From positions 460,507 to 524,506 of the forward strand of contig VZRR01002165.1 of assembly GCA_013398015.1 (NCBI GenBank): DNA of 64,000 bases. Reading direction: 5' to 3'. Each line of letters starts with the position of its first letter. The stretch's first letter is position 1. The stretch comes from Oreocharis arfaki. Taxonomy: Eukaryota; Chordata; Aves; Passeriformes; Paramythiidae. Both the position numbers and the translations under genes were made by a program. The notes under the pieces are model-generated. The model saw only the letters and a program-made list of their open reading frames with translations, was not told the origin of the DNA and searched no databases. Below are positions 37,101-48,948 of this stretch, one piece after another.

Positions 37101-40100
37101 CCCACCCATCATATCACTATCCTAAAAGGGGGCAAATTAAACTATGGGAAAATCAGTATGTCCTTGGAAATTACCTCTGACCCTGACAGTTTGATAGGCA
37201 GATAACCTGCTGAGAGAAGCCACTTTATAATTGCTTTCACACACTCTACATGAGCTGAGAATCCTGGTAAGAGAATTTAGGGAGTTATAGGACAACCAGA
37301 GGTCATTTTTACTAGAAGATAACAGAAGGAAAGTGCTTTTTACAACATGAGTGTATCTAGGCTTGTTCCTTTCTAGGCTAATACATTCACTTTTTAGTCC
37401 AAAAAGGAATTGCCAAGCCTGATACAAGCTGTTTAATAACAAGTTATTAATTTCTGAATTGTCTCTGTTAATTCATAACAGACAACAGAAAAATTAAGTT
37501 GATCATAATTATTTCAAAATACTATAGGAAATTATGGGATATTGTATGAATATTCATTACTATCAGTACCTCATAGCTAGTAGCAGGATTTTTCATTGAG
37601 ATAGAATAATAACTGACTGAACAGTTAAGCCCAGAACATGGTGATCAGTGGTGCAAAGTCTTTGCTACTGCCAGGTTCTTGTAACTTTTTTTTCTATTTC
37701 ACAGGTTGTATGTTGGATTGGGTTTTTTTTAATTATAAAATCAGAACATTAAAAGACTGTGTGGTGTAGCATAGCATAGAACTGTCATGGAAATGTATTT
37801 AATTTGTGCAACATGTTTTTGGTCCTCCTGTGATCATTGGCCACTTTTCTGGGATTTCTAGACATCTGCAGTCCTGTCAGAACGAGCTACTGCTTTCAGT
37901 ACACCCTTGATATTTCAGGAATCCTGAACAAATGACCAAAGTCTTCCAATTCCATCTGGCACCATTTCTGGATAGAAAAGTGGAGCATGTTAGAAGCCCA
38001 CATATATTGGAACCCTAATATTCCTAAATGAAGTGGAGCAGAAGTTAAAGCAAGAATGATTTTTAGGATTCTTAGTCACTGCTCCTTAAAAATCTAGGCT
38101 TCCACATTTTTTAAAACTTGCCTGGTGGAGATAAAAAATGAAAACAGAACACAGGTTATTGTCTATCTCATTTGCACTTAATACAATGGGAATCCCAATG
38201 GGAAATTAAGAGTGCATTTCATTAAAACATTATCACTTCAGAATTCCGAGATAAAGTATTCTCTAATATTCAGTGATATAAAATATAATTTACTGATATA
38301 TTTTCTTTATTTTAGAGCCAAGAACACATCTTTTCCAATTTTGATGTTTACTGATAAATGTCGAGGACTGAAAATTATTCATGATGGAAGAGGGCTTTCT
38401 TGGGGAAATTGCATAGAAGACGTGGAAGAAATGTGAAGGATATTGCTGAACACGAGAGGCTTTTTAAGTCCTGTTCAAGCAGTGTGTAGTGACATCTCAG
38501 CATTCCCCAAGTCACAGCAGTGATCCAAGCAAGGATCCAAGTGACAGCAGTGCTGTTCTTGCTGTGCTGCTGGGAATGGCAGTGAAGAAGCATCATTGGA
38601 GTTGCAATTAACCTTCATCCTCAATCAAAAAAGAAATTATGTTTCATGTCTGCTGCACATGTAAAAAACAAAACAACAAAAACAAGAGGAAGACATTCTC
38701 ATTTAATGCAATAAAAGGCAGCTGAATAGGCAGATTTGGGCAGGCTCTGGGCTACTTTGCTGATAATGCTTTATAAATTAGGAATGGAAATGGGTGGTTA
38801 AACCAGGCAACCACTGTTCTGACAGGAAAGATGAGCAATGGGAGATCAGGGTCTGGAGTCTCCTGAGCAATCTTCAGGATGACATTTCAGTGTGAAGCAG
38901 GAGCTTAAAATCAGTTCTTGAAGTAAGAGGAGTGGAAGAGAGGATGTGAGCTTTCATCTGCTAGAGGTAGCTGTACAAAAGGGAGGGAAGCCAGTGGTAG
39001 CATTTAATTTCTGTGAATAAGGTCTCCATTCCCCATTTTTCACTGAGTTTGCTGCTTAACAGGACCTGAGAGCCAGAAGGTATAATCTGTCCTAAAGGCA
39101 TGGTAACCCTGATGCATCTGACCTGTGGTGCTTTGGAGAGGAAAGTCACAATTGTGGCTTTTACAGGCTTCCCTCTCACAGCACTTGCAGTGAGCAGTGA
39201 GCTGCCTGCTGCAGCTCTCTGGGCTGTCAGTGCTCTGTGCCTCTTCATACTCTATTGCAATCACACTTCAAGATCTTATGTTGGTTCTTTGAAAACACAT
39301 TGTTTTTAAAGATCACATCACCTGTAGGATAAACCTCTAGGACTGCATTTCCCTCTGCTTCTGACAGCACATTCTTTTTTCTCTGAGAAGTGCAAGCTGA
39401 CACAGTTGATCTAAACACAATGCAATCCTTTGATTTCATAAAACTTGAGCGATATTAGAAGTGCCCACACGATCCCTCATGGGATTGCACTCAAGAGGGG
39501 AAATTGCAAGGAACAATTGTGTGCAGCTCAGGCCTTTGACTGATCGTGGCAGGCCACTGTGGAGTGTGCTGCTTGCCTTGACCTCACAGCACTCCTGCTC
39601 TTCCATCAAGCCTGGAAACTTGCCTGTTCCCAGGTACACCATAATTCTAAATTTAGCAAGTTGGCTCTGAACCTAAATGGGAGGTAGGAGCAGTTGTGCA
39701 TGAAGTGGGAGGTTTCATGATGGGGGAACTTGTGGCAGGCTAATAGAGTCATGATGGAACAACTGCACTAGAACTCACACAGGCTATACAGCAACAAAAA
39801 GGCATTATTTCACCTCAAAAAAATGTCGTCTGTCCAAAACAGCACCAAAAGCGTGCTTTGATCTCTTCCCTGGGAAGCAGCTTTGGTGATTCCAGTATGT
39901 GCCTCTATCCCTCTTATCTGTAATGAATCAATAGTGCAGCAGGATCCCATTGGCCCTTCTGCTGGTCTGAAAGCCATCTCTCAGGTGAGATACTTAGGGA
40001 ATTTATGTCCCTTTTGTAAAAGAGGGAGAGCTGAATGTGTATTTCTAGGCCATCACAGTCTGTCTTCCAGAATTTCATGCTCTTCTCTTCTTGTTTAAAC

Positions 40101-41887
40101 TTCACAGGGTATTAGTTGAGATTTTATGCTAAACTCTTCTGATTTTGTTACAGATATGGCAAAACAGCTGCAGTGCTGCTTTCTGGAGGCAAGTGCATTT
40201 CATTAGTGATAGAGTGACCCAAATAGATCCACTGGCTGTCACATAGGAGATTAATAAGTTTCTTGTGTAGTGATTAAGAAACGCCTGCCCCTTCATCTAA
40301 GGCTTACAATCATTTTTTCTAGAGTTTAAAAATAATATATTTCTCAAAAACATGTGTTCAGCAATAACAGGTTCAAAGCAACTTGAAGAAAATGTGAGAT
40401 CTTTAAGCAATCACCAAAACTTTTTATAAATTACATGAATTATTTTATAAATTAAGTATATAGGAAAATCTCCTTCCACTTTTGTTGCTTTGACAGTGCT
40501 GAAAATCAATTGCTCTTAATTTCTAGTTTGCACTTAAAAGCACTCACACTTGAAAGCAATTTTAAGCGTGATCTGGTCCTGGTGGGATGCTATAAATATG
40601 TTGTCTCTGCATAGAGCCAGCCTGTTCAAGTGTACATCTGTTGGATGCTTGTGTGGGCCTTACTGCTGAAGAATCCAGGTACAGCTGTCCATGAGTTATC
40701 TGCTCCAGACACCTGCACAGGTCACAGATTTATCACACACTGGAAAGCCAAGGTGGACAAAGCTAAACAAGGCATCTGCAACACATCAAGGAATGTCCCA
40801 GTGCCCAGTGTCAGCCTTTAAGAACCAGTTAGTCTTACTTTAGATAACCATGTGCTTTATTTGTTGCAAGGTCCAATTAAATTGTCTAAAGACTTCCAGG
40901 ATTCTTCAGAGAGCACACACTCACTTGTAATTAAAAATGTGTTTGAGTAGTAGCTCAAAAAGCATTATGACTGTTTCTTAAAGAAGATAAGCATTTACAA
41001 GATGTCTTTCTTTTACTTCGAGAAATTAATAGAACAGAGCATTAAATATATTTGCCTTCTGGTGACTTAAAGTGATGTTGTTTGTTTATGCAGAATTTGA
41101 TGATCACAACACATCTCATTCAAACAGGAATATGATTTAAAAAGCACATTGGAGCCAAGATACATGCAGAGACATGGATGGTGAGAAAGAATCCCTGATA
41201 GAATGACTACTAAATACTGAATTTAAGGAAGACCAAGAAATTCTGTTAATAAACTGAGGAGCATTCCAGAATCAGAAACCTGACAGAGAAATAGTGCATC
41301 TCCTCTAACACACTGGAATCTGATACTGTATGACACAAAAAGTAGCCTCTAAGGAATACTGCATTCTAGATATATTCTTGACACCAATGCACAACTACTT
41401 CAATCTGTAAATTTAGTTACTTTTTTTTTGCTGTGCTAGAGGACATGATTGTGCTTGAATGGGAATTGAAGTCACTTGTGATGCTTCAATTCATGTATGC
41501 AGTTGATAACTTTTTTGCTACCATGATCTAGTAATAGACTTTTATTGGTTATTGTTTGTAGTAGCTTCATATTTGCATTTTGTATTTTCACTTGAAACAA
41601 TCAAAAGCAATAAGAGAAATCTTGCATCTGAATTTAATTTCCTCTTCTCGCCTATTAATATTCATGTTTCATGCCATGCACGAGCATTAAAGAGAAAATC
41701 CTCTTGGCTATGTGCAGTGAGACTTAAAGAAAGATCAAGGAAGATTCACTTCATGGGATTCTGCTTGGGTCATACAGAAGGGCAAAGTTAAGAATGCAGT
41801 AGCACGGCTTTTTGGCAGGAAGTCTGTTCTAAATTGTGTCAAATGCTATTCCAATACAGAAATGCTTCCATACTGCTGCTGCTAATT
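34146..41887. other. Unique non-coding sequence
   Basis: No gene or repeat family was recognised in about 7.7 kb. Short T runs lie near 34752 and 41421. A 101-codon minus frame (37137-37442) and a 71-codon plus frame (39883-40098) lack domains. The latter contains a strong donor (CAG/GTGAGA at 39982-39990) and is listed as a finding. Confidence 0.42.
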
Positions 41888-41910
41888 AAAAAAAAAAAAA
41901 AAAAAAAAAA
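41888..41910 (+). repeat. Poly-A run of 23
   Basis: The longest homopolymer in the window. It could be the tail of a retroposed sequence, but the upstream 500 bp match no family I recognise and I see no target-site duplication, so I call only the homopolymer. Confidence 0.9.
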
Positions 41911-43376
41911 GGTTGGTTACTGGCAATCTTGCTGATCAAGGGGAAAGCCAGACAGGGCTGCAAGGAGCAAAAGAGCTATTTAGCGAGTTCCGTGCTTAGG
42001 AAAATAATGTTGGCACTTAGGTAATGCAGGAGGCAGTGCCTCAGCAAAGGCAGGAGGAAGGAGGAGAGAGCAGGCCAGGAGAGGGTGGCAGGAATGGCCA
42101 AAGGGATGAGCCAGTTTGCTGCAGCTCAGAGCTGCAGTGGCTGAGCTGGCTGAAGCATCTGCATTGCACAGATGTGTAGGCAGAAAAACTGTTTTATAAA
42201 ACCATTTTTTAATTTGTGTTCTGTCTTCCCCAGTAATCATCGGTTGTCTGATTAAAAAGTTAATTATTTGGTTTTATATTTGAATAAAAGCTGTTGGTGT
42301 TTTCTTTTTGATGCAAAAGCTTGCTGGCCTCTGGGGAGTTCCTCTGCCTAGACTTAGAGGAGAAGGTCTGGGCAGATCCACTGCAAAGCTCTGCCTGCTT
42401 CAAAGCCTTATCAAAGAGATTTTACAGCTCTTTTACTGAGTGAGGCAGTAGCAGTGAACTCTCTCGGGTATATTATCATGGAAGTTTCTTCTTTATTTCT
42501 GGTCTAAATATATTAATGATTCAGATGACAGTTATCTGTCAGAATACCTGTATTAGGAACACAGGTATTAAGTTTCTTGAGGTCTCTGATATTATATTTG
42601 AATAGCAGAATACTCAACAAAATCTTTGTGGGAAAAGTGAAGATTTATCTGCTCTACCCTTCCTGAATATGTTTCCATTCTGCTCTTATTCAACATGATG
42701 CCTGCTACTATTACTTCAGTTAAACTCTCTTCAGCAAATTCCATTAGTTTCACCAGCTCTGACAAAGCCAAGGTGAGGTGCAAGCATTTTTCTGACATCC
42801 TATTTAAAGCAATTTCCTCTTCATCATATTTTTCGTCTCATTCACAAGGTTTCCTTTTCTGAGATGCACACACTGGTGAGCCAATCCTTGCATAATACTT
42901 AATACAGCCAACAATTACACATGAGCCGCCTAATCCTAGAGCTGCTTCCTTTGAAAGAAGCATGCTCATTTTGTCTAGAGTCTTCTGAGTGGGAAATGAA
43001 GTGACAACTGATTTTTACCCCTTCTTTCCTGCTCCCTCCAGTGTGCCCCTCGCTGTCCTGCTTTTGGTGCTCTGTGAGTCTGTGTGTGTGCCCACCCTGC
43101 ATCACTGTGTTAGGCGAGGCAGAAAATGTGCAGTCCCCAAAAGTACAGAAGGAGGATGATCACACAGGGACATCTGAACAGCTTAAAAAATCAGGATAAG
43201 CATTTACTCAGATTTTTAGATTAATAGCAGATAATTCTCAGCTACCACACGTAAAAATACACAGCAAAGGGCTATAATTCACATACTGGACTTCTAGTTG
43301 ATTAAGTTAAATCAGTCTTTTCCTTGCAGCTTTTCTGAAAGTACTTGTAGAAAATGAGGGATTTCTTGTTACGTAT
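41911..43376. other. Unique non-coding sequence with a purine-rich patch
   Basis: A GC- and purine-rich patch (42025-42090, GGAGGAAGGAGGAGAGAG type) is followed by a short perfect inverted repeat CTGCAGCTC-A-GAGCTGCAG at 42119-42137. A possible 32-nt exon with a strong acceptor (TTTCCTGCTCCCTCCAG) sits at 43042-43073, too short to weigh. No gene was recognised. Confidence 0.42.
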
Positions 43377-43389
43377 TGCCCCCTACAGA
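43377..43389 (-). promoter_or_regulatory. CTCF-core-like site
   Basis: Read on the minus strand, TCTGTAGGGGGCA matches 11 of 13 positions of the CTCF core consensus CCASYAGRKGGCR, including all of the AGGGGGC centre. A single motif match is weak evidence. Confidence 0.25.
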
Positions 43390-46300
43390 TAAACTGGATA
43401 ATGACAACAACCCGACTGCAGAAGGGGAGAACCTGTGGCTGTTCTGCAGACCAGCACAAGTTCAATTTTACTGATTTAAAATTAACTTCTGAAAAATCAT
43501 GTTGTCTATTTTAGTGACGTTTTAGATTAGTTTTTTTTTTTTTTTAATCGAGTCCTGGTCATACAAAGAAAGCAAAACTTGAAAACAAAGAAAAGCAAGC
43601 AAAGTAGCACATCAGACTACTGGTTTTCAACCTAACAAAGACAAGACATCTTGAATGCTGCCAAGTTTCTTAAAGTCTTTTCCTCCTTTGCAAATAGAAA
43701 ATATTAAATCATCTCTTCAACTTCTCATGAAATCTATGCAAACCAATATCCATCAACATTTTATTCTAACATAAAGGAGAGTTAAAAATAAATAAATAAA
43801 ACTTGTTCGACAAGGAAAATTATCATGCATGAAAATTTATCATTGAAACAACTTTGTTTCAATGTTCTACATTCCTATTGTCTGAATATAAAGGAGTAAA
43901 TTAAGCACACGAATGTGGGCACTCACAGATGCTCACATATCCAGAAACCCACCTTTTATAAACTTAGATAAACCTGATGGAGACCCAAAGAAACTACTTT
44001 GTTTTCTATGAGCTAAAAGTTTAATGAAATAACTTGATGAAAGAGTTTCTTGCTTCTTTCTGTCTTTTTTTTTCATTTTTTTCTTTTTTTTATATGAATA
44101 GATGATACCATCCATTTACAGGCCTTTCAGTGGGTGGGCTGTGAATGCTTACAGCAGCATCACTTTCGAGCAGGTGACATTGAATCACAGAAACTGTCCT
44201 GTAAGTGACGATAGTTGAGTGGGATAATCAGCCTCCCCTAAGACCCCTTGGCACTTTGGAGGGTAAGGATCCAGAAATCCAAGTGAAATGCCTACAGATA
44301 GTGTCTCTGCTGTAGGGTAAGAGCTGTTCAGGTAGGAAAAATGCAGTGTCAAGCCCCAGATGAGACTGGGAGGAGGAGGAGAGTTAATAACTGGTTTTGA
44401 AAATCCCAGCCTTGAAGCAATCTGCAATCATAAGAACTCTATTTATCTAAATTAAAGACCTACTTATGCAGGCTCCTGTTTGTGGAAATTGCTATATGCA
44501 CATGATTTTCTCTCTGGAAAGTGTTGAAAAGAGCCTGACATACAGAATGCTGAAATGAAATATGGAATTTTAACCAAAAAATTAGGAAAATATAAGTAAA
44601 GTAATTATTCTGTTTTATGTTCCTGACAACCTGTCAACTAATTACCAATTACCAATAAATACAAATCTGGTTTCTGGTTTGAATTTGAAAGACACATACC
44701 TCCTCATTTAAAATTGGTGGCAGGAGTTTCATATCACATTAGAAATTATCTTTAATGTATTCATCATATACCATCATAAAATACATAATCATGGGAAAGA
44801 TTACTGAGTGCCTTACTTGGCCTGTACTCTTTTAAACAGGTAAAAGGATTATGCTTAATTCTATTGAGATCTTTTTCTCTCTGAAAGGATGCATTCCGAC
44901 TTCTATTAATGTTAATAATGTTCTTTCTCATTACAGAGGGAAGATAAAGGGCATGGGTGGAAATCTTGCAAGTGAGGAGGCAAAAACCAGCAGGTCAGCC
45001 CTTCTTCCCTTTAATGGAGGCATCAGTGCTCTGAAGTCCCTCCTCCTGGGTTATCTGCAGTGACTGCTAAACAGCATCACTCTGGGCCTATTTACCTTTT
45101 TCTCTAATTTCCAGGAGATTCCACAGGCTGCAGATATCCTAAACGATCAGGCAGCATTCTGTATGCCACATATGAAACACAGAATACTACACTGCAAAAA
45201 GATGTGGGTTTTTTTAGCCTGCTGATTTTTGGTGCCTGTGGAAAGAATTAGGATCTCTAATTCTTGATTATCTTTAGACTGAGTATTCTGTATGGCAGAT
45301 GTCAATAGTTTCACTAAGTGATTCAGAAAGGAAAATTCTATCTGGTATAATTAAAGTAAAATTTCATTATAGATGTGGTCACACTTTTTATTTCTGGGTT
45401 GAAGATGCTTGTGAGGATGAGAGTGAGGGAGGATGTAACTTTGCTAGAGGGACAAATCTGCGCCTACTCCATGATGGAGCTGAGGAAGGAAATAGTTGCA
45501 CAAACTGTGAGACATGCAAAAAAGACTTCAGATCAAATCTGGTTTAGATCTTCTTTCCATCAATTTGTGTAGCTATCTATTTTGTACTGGAGAATGTAAT
45601 GACAGAGGAAATTTGGCATCTATTCTCTTTATTTCTTCTGCAGCAACTCCATCCTTCCAACCATTTTATCTCATGCTATCTCTGTCTTACCCATGTAAGT
45701 GGTAAAAAGGTCCAAAAAAGGTCACTTCCCACTTCTCACAGAAACAGACACAGAGGGCAAGAGAGCCTCTAGGTGGTACTGTGCTATAAAAAATAATTAG
45801 AAACAGCAAGCAAAAAGTATGCACACTTCTTATTCACAGTTCAAGATTTCACTTAGATTGCAAAGATAATATTTACAGAAGAGAGCCCTTTTCCTGTTAG
45901 GTGAAATTCACTCCAGCAAGCTGACATTCAAAAAAAATTCAGTGTTTTAGCTGTGTCAAACTTCAATGCTTTGCTATTCCCACATTTCTAACTGAGCTCT
46001 GCAGGATCCTATTTTATAGCCATTTTCACAGAGTTTAATGTTTAACACTACTAGATCATAACTTCATTGAAGATTGATCCTTGCCTAGATATAGCAGAAA
46101 TCCCTCTGCCAAATTTGATAAATAGCTTCCACATCAGCTGGGATATAGCCAAACATCTTACAGGAGAGGCAGAACACTAGATTTCTTGTAGGGGTCTTTC
46201 CAGAACTTATACATCAGAGCCAAAATGTGGTGCAAATCTTAGGATAGAACAAGATAAATGTTTGAGGTGACGTACAATTTGCCATCAACACCAAAGGAAA

Positions 46301-46542
46301 GAACAAGTCATTCTATAAGAACAGAGTTCTCTTTCAGGAAATAATTAGAAACTAAAATAGATGAAAATAAAATAGATAAAGCTGAAATTATTTTTTTTTT
46401 TTTTAAAGAGGAAAAGAGGCCAAGGTTTTGATACAAGAAACAGTATCTCTTAGCTCCCTGATGGGTATACACAGCTCAGATTTCACCCTAGGATAAGGAC
46501 GTTGTTGCTTCTCTCCTGCAAGTGAAGAGAGTCACCACATCC
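43390..46542. other. Unique non-coding sequence
   Basis: A T run of 15 lies at 43531-43545 and a T-rich patch at 44065-44092, followed directly by a possible 99-nt exon (44102-44200). A second possible exon lies at 45644-45694. A Cys-rich 82-codon frame (45299-45547) matches no Cys spacing of a known fold. A T run of about 15 lies at 46390-46404. Confidence 0.42.
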
Positions 46543-46956
46543 ATGGCACATGGCAAGAATCTGCTGCTCCTGACACACCTTGGTCTTTTTGTTCAGCTCC
46601 TTCCATGTGTTTTACTCCTTTCTTTTCCTCTGCACTGCGAGATCTCTTCTCCTCCCCTTCTTTTCACCCCTTCAACATGTTCTGCCTCTCTTCACCCTGA
46701 TGCCACTCTGTCTTTTGTGCCAGAGGCTGCAATGATAGAGCTGAAGACTGATTGTGGATCGTATCTTCTTTTTTCTAGTCAGAATTCCTGTCAGGAGCAG
46801 GGGATTAAGACAGTGTCAGGGTGGATTAAGATAATGGGAGATGCAATACAGGTAGAGAGGTACCACAGAAATGTTTTCTCGTTTGTTCGTGTCTGCTGTG
46901 GGATTAAATCTGAAACACCTACCAGCCTTATATTCTCCTACCCAGAAAACCTTTAG
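46543..46956 (+). other. Longest open frame in the window, 137 codons from ATG
   Basis: The first ATG is at 46543 and the stop TAG at 46954-46956. The predicted N-terminus is strongly hydrophobic (MAHGKNLLLLTHLGLF, then QLLPCVLLLSF) and looks like a signal peptide or anchor. The rest contains no domain I recognise. The ATG context has G at +4 but T at -3. A frame of this size is expected about once by chance in 64 kb of such DNA. Inside it lies a splice-flanked segment (46779-46851). I do not call a gene; alternatives are chance, a lineage-specific small secreted protein, or an exon of a host gene. Confidence 0.12.
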
Positions 46957-48067
46957 CTGTTCTCCTCATGCAAACAAAGTAAAAAGAGGAGATGAGGAGC
47001 GTGATCAGTGGGAATTTCTAGCCTGTGCACAAAGAGTCCCCAGCAGATAGTACAGCCTTCTTTTACTTTCTCAACTGTGGTTTTACCAGTTAAATCAAAC
47101 AGAAGTAAAAACCACTTTTCTGTACTGCAGCCTTTTTGGCAGTATGATTATATCTTATATAAAACTTTGCAGTCCTATGTTCTGTATCCCTCTGCATAGG
47201 GTATTAGTTCTGTTAAATAATCTGATCAGGCCTATTATTATAATTATACTTATTAATATAGGCACCTTAGACTAGATTGATTAGCATGTGATTCCAGATA
47301 CAGAGTCTGTTTCACGGCAGTAATGTATTATGTGACCTATTTCTTTAATCACAGTTTTAGTGATCCCATCTATCAGGTATATTGTGGCTTTGAAAGCTGT
47401 GAAATGGAATGCAAAACCCCCCACCTTTTAGGTTATATAATTCATTCTGGCAAGGCCAAAGAATTTGTGTACAAATGTCATTTCAAAGCAAGTAATTAGC
47501 TTAATCCAATCATCCTGTTTCATTACTTAATAACTTATCCTCAGAACAACAGGTCACTGCATTAACTAAATGGCAGAGGAACAATTCATGAAGAGAACTT
47601 ATACTGTGCCTTGGTGAACTGCTGATGAGTTTTTGTCTAAGTTTTTGGCCTCTGCTTTATAAACAGTGTAGATCAAAATTCACAAAGACAAGAGATCTCC
47701 CTCACCTGGGGAGTGTATCATCTGTAACAGAGATCATGCAAGTGAAAATGGCATGTTTTCTCCTAAATGCTTTATTTTTGCAACTTTTATTCCTGTATGC
47801 CTGTAATTGAAGTAGATGTACACGTTTTGTCTGATGGATATTGGTTGCTGTAAAGCGACAGTTACTCAGTCAAGCATTATTAAGAGAATGCTTTTTAACT
47901 TGTACAAAGAACAGATCGAAAGGCCGGCTGGCCCTTCAGAAAACAGTTATCAGAAAAAAGTTACCACCATTAAAAAAAATAAATTGTACTTGTTTGACCT
48001 TCTGGTCTTATTTCTCAATTGGTTAAACGTTTCACAAATGCTGGGAAAAACTGATAAATTAGTGCAC
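46957..48067. other. Unique non-coding sequence
   Basis: AT-rich. The 119-codon frame at 47816-48175 runs into the CR1 fragment and is not a gene. No RNA or other repeat was recognised. Confidence 0.45.
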
Positions 48068-48392
48068 CCTCAGGTCACGAAGACAATTAAAGGGTTGGAG
48101 CACCTCTGCTACAAGGAAAGGCTGGGTGAATTGGAGTCGGTCAGCCTGGAGAAGAGAAGGCCTTGCAGTACCTAAAGGGAGTCTACAAGAAACATGGAGA
48201 GAGACTCTTTACCTGAGTATGTAGTGACAGGACAAGGGGGAATGGCTTCAAACTGATAGAGAGGAGTTTTAGATCAGATATCAGGAAGAAATTCTTCCCT
48301 GTGAAGGTGGTGAGGCCCTGGCACAGGTTGCCCAGAGTAGCTGCAGCTTCCTCATCCTGGAAATGTTCCAGCTCTGGTTGGATGGGGGTTTG
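48068..48392 (+). repeat. CR1 LINE fragment with internal deletion
   Basis: Plus-strand CR1 3' UTR segment in family order: GGTTGGAGCACCTCTGCTAC, AGCCTGGAGAAGAGAAGGCC, GGACAAGGGGGAATGGCTTC, AGGAAGAAATTCTTCCCTGT and GGCACAGGTTGCCCAGAG, ending at GGTTGGATGGGG. After GAGAAGAGAAGGCC it jumps straight to TTGCAGTACCTAAAGGGAG, so roughly 20-30 bp usually present there are missing. The terminal segment with the octamer tail, which should follow at about 48392, is also absent, so the 3' end was lost after insertion. Divergence suggests an old copy. Confidence 0.92.
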
Positions 48393-48679
48393 AAGTGGTT
48401 TAGGATTATTTTGCTTCAAAACAACATGGAAACATTCAGCAGCTTTGGAAACAGAAAGCTATTTTAGGTTCTTCAAATTCATTTCAGGCTTTACTTTTAA
48501 ATGCTCTCATTTTACAAAGCTAATCTCTAGTTTTCTTGAACTATTACCTGTAATGAGGGCCAGCAATGAGTGATTAATCCAAAATTACCCAGAAATTAGT
48601 CTTTCCATTGAAAAATAAATCAAAAGAAAGTTGTAAGCCATTTAAAACAAACCCATATAATCAACACAGTTTTGGCTTT

Positions 48680-48722
48680 AAAAAAAATCAAGCAAGCAAA
48701 CAAACAAACAAANAAAAAAAAA
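48680..48722 (+). repeat. A-rich CAAA repeat with one ambiguous base
   Basis: CAAGCAAGCAAACAAACAAACAAA followed by an A run. Position 48713 is N, the only ambiguous base in the window. It is a simple repeat; the N probably marks an uncertain length or base call. Confidence 0.9.
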
Positions 48723-48810
48723 TCTGTTTACAAATCCACATAAATACATATCAATTAATTTCCATTTATTTAATTAAGTCCAAATTTGATAGAAAATACT
48801 CAGGTAATAT

Positions 48811-48948
48811 AACAGAAAAAACCCCACACCCCAAGCAAACAAACAAACAAAACCAAAAAACAAACAAACAAAAACCCCACAAAAACAAACAAAAAACCCA
48901 AACAAAAAAACCCCCAAAACAAAACCACCACCACCACCAACACAAACC
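48811..48948 (+). repeat. 138-bp T-free A/C-rich tract
   Basis: The plus strand has no T for 138 bp and only two G. It is composed of CAAA, CCCCA and CCA words, with (ACC)n at about 48924-48938. It begins about 420 bp after the CR1 fragment. The Trp/Phe/Cys-rich minus-strand frame it creates is an artefact. Confidence 0.9.

Noticed and set aside
37173..37207. Minus-strand 35-nt exon-like segment (and similar ones at 30613-30655 and 43042-43073)
   Set aside because: Splice sites are fair but the segments are very short, and their number shows how often such pairs arise by chance here.
41380..41910. Processed pseudogene ending at the 23-A run
   Set aside because: No recognisable coding sequence upstream of the A run and no flanking target-site duplication.
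45299..45547. Cys-rich 82-codon frame (CTNCETC pattern near its end)
   Set aside because: The Cys spacing fits no zinc-binding or knottin fold I know; the length is ordinary for chance and another open frame overlaps it.
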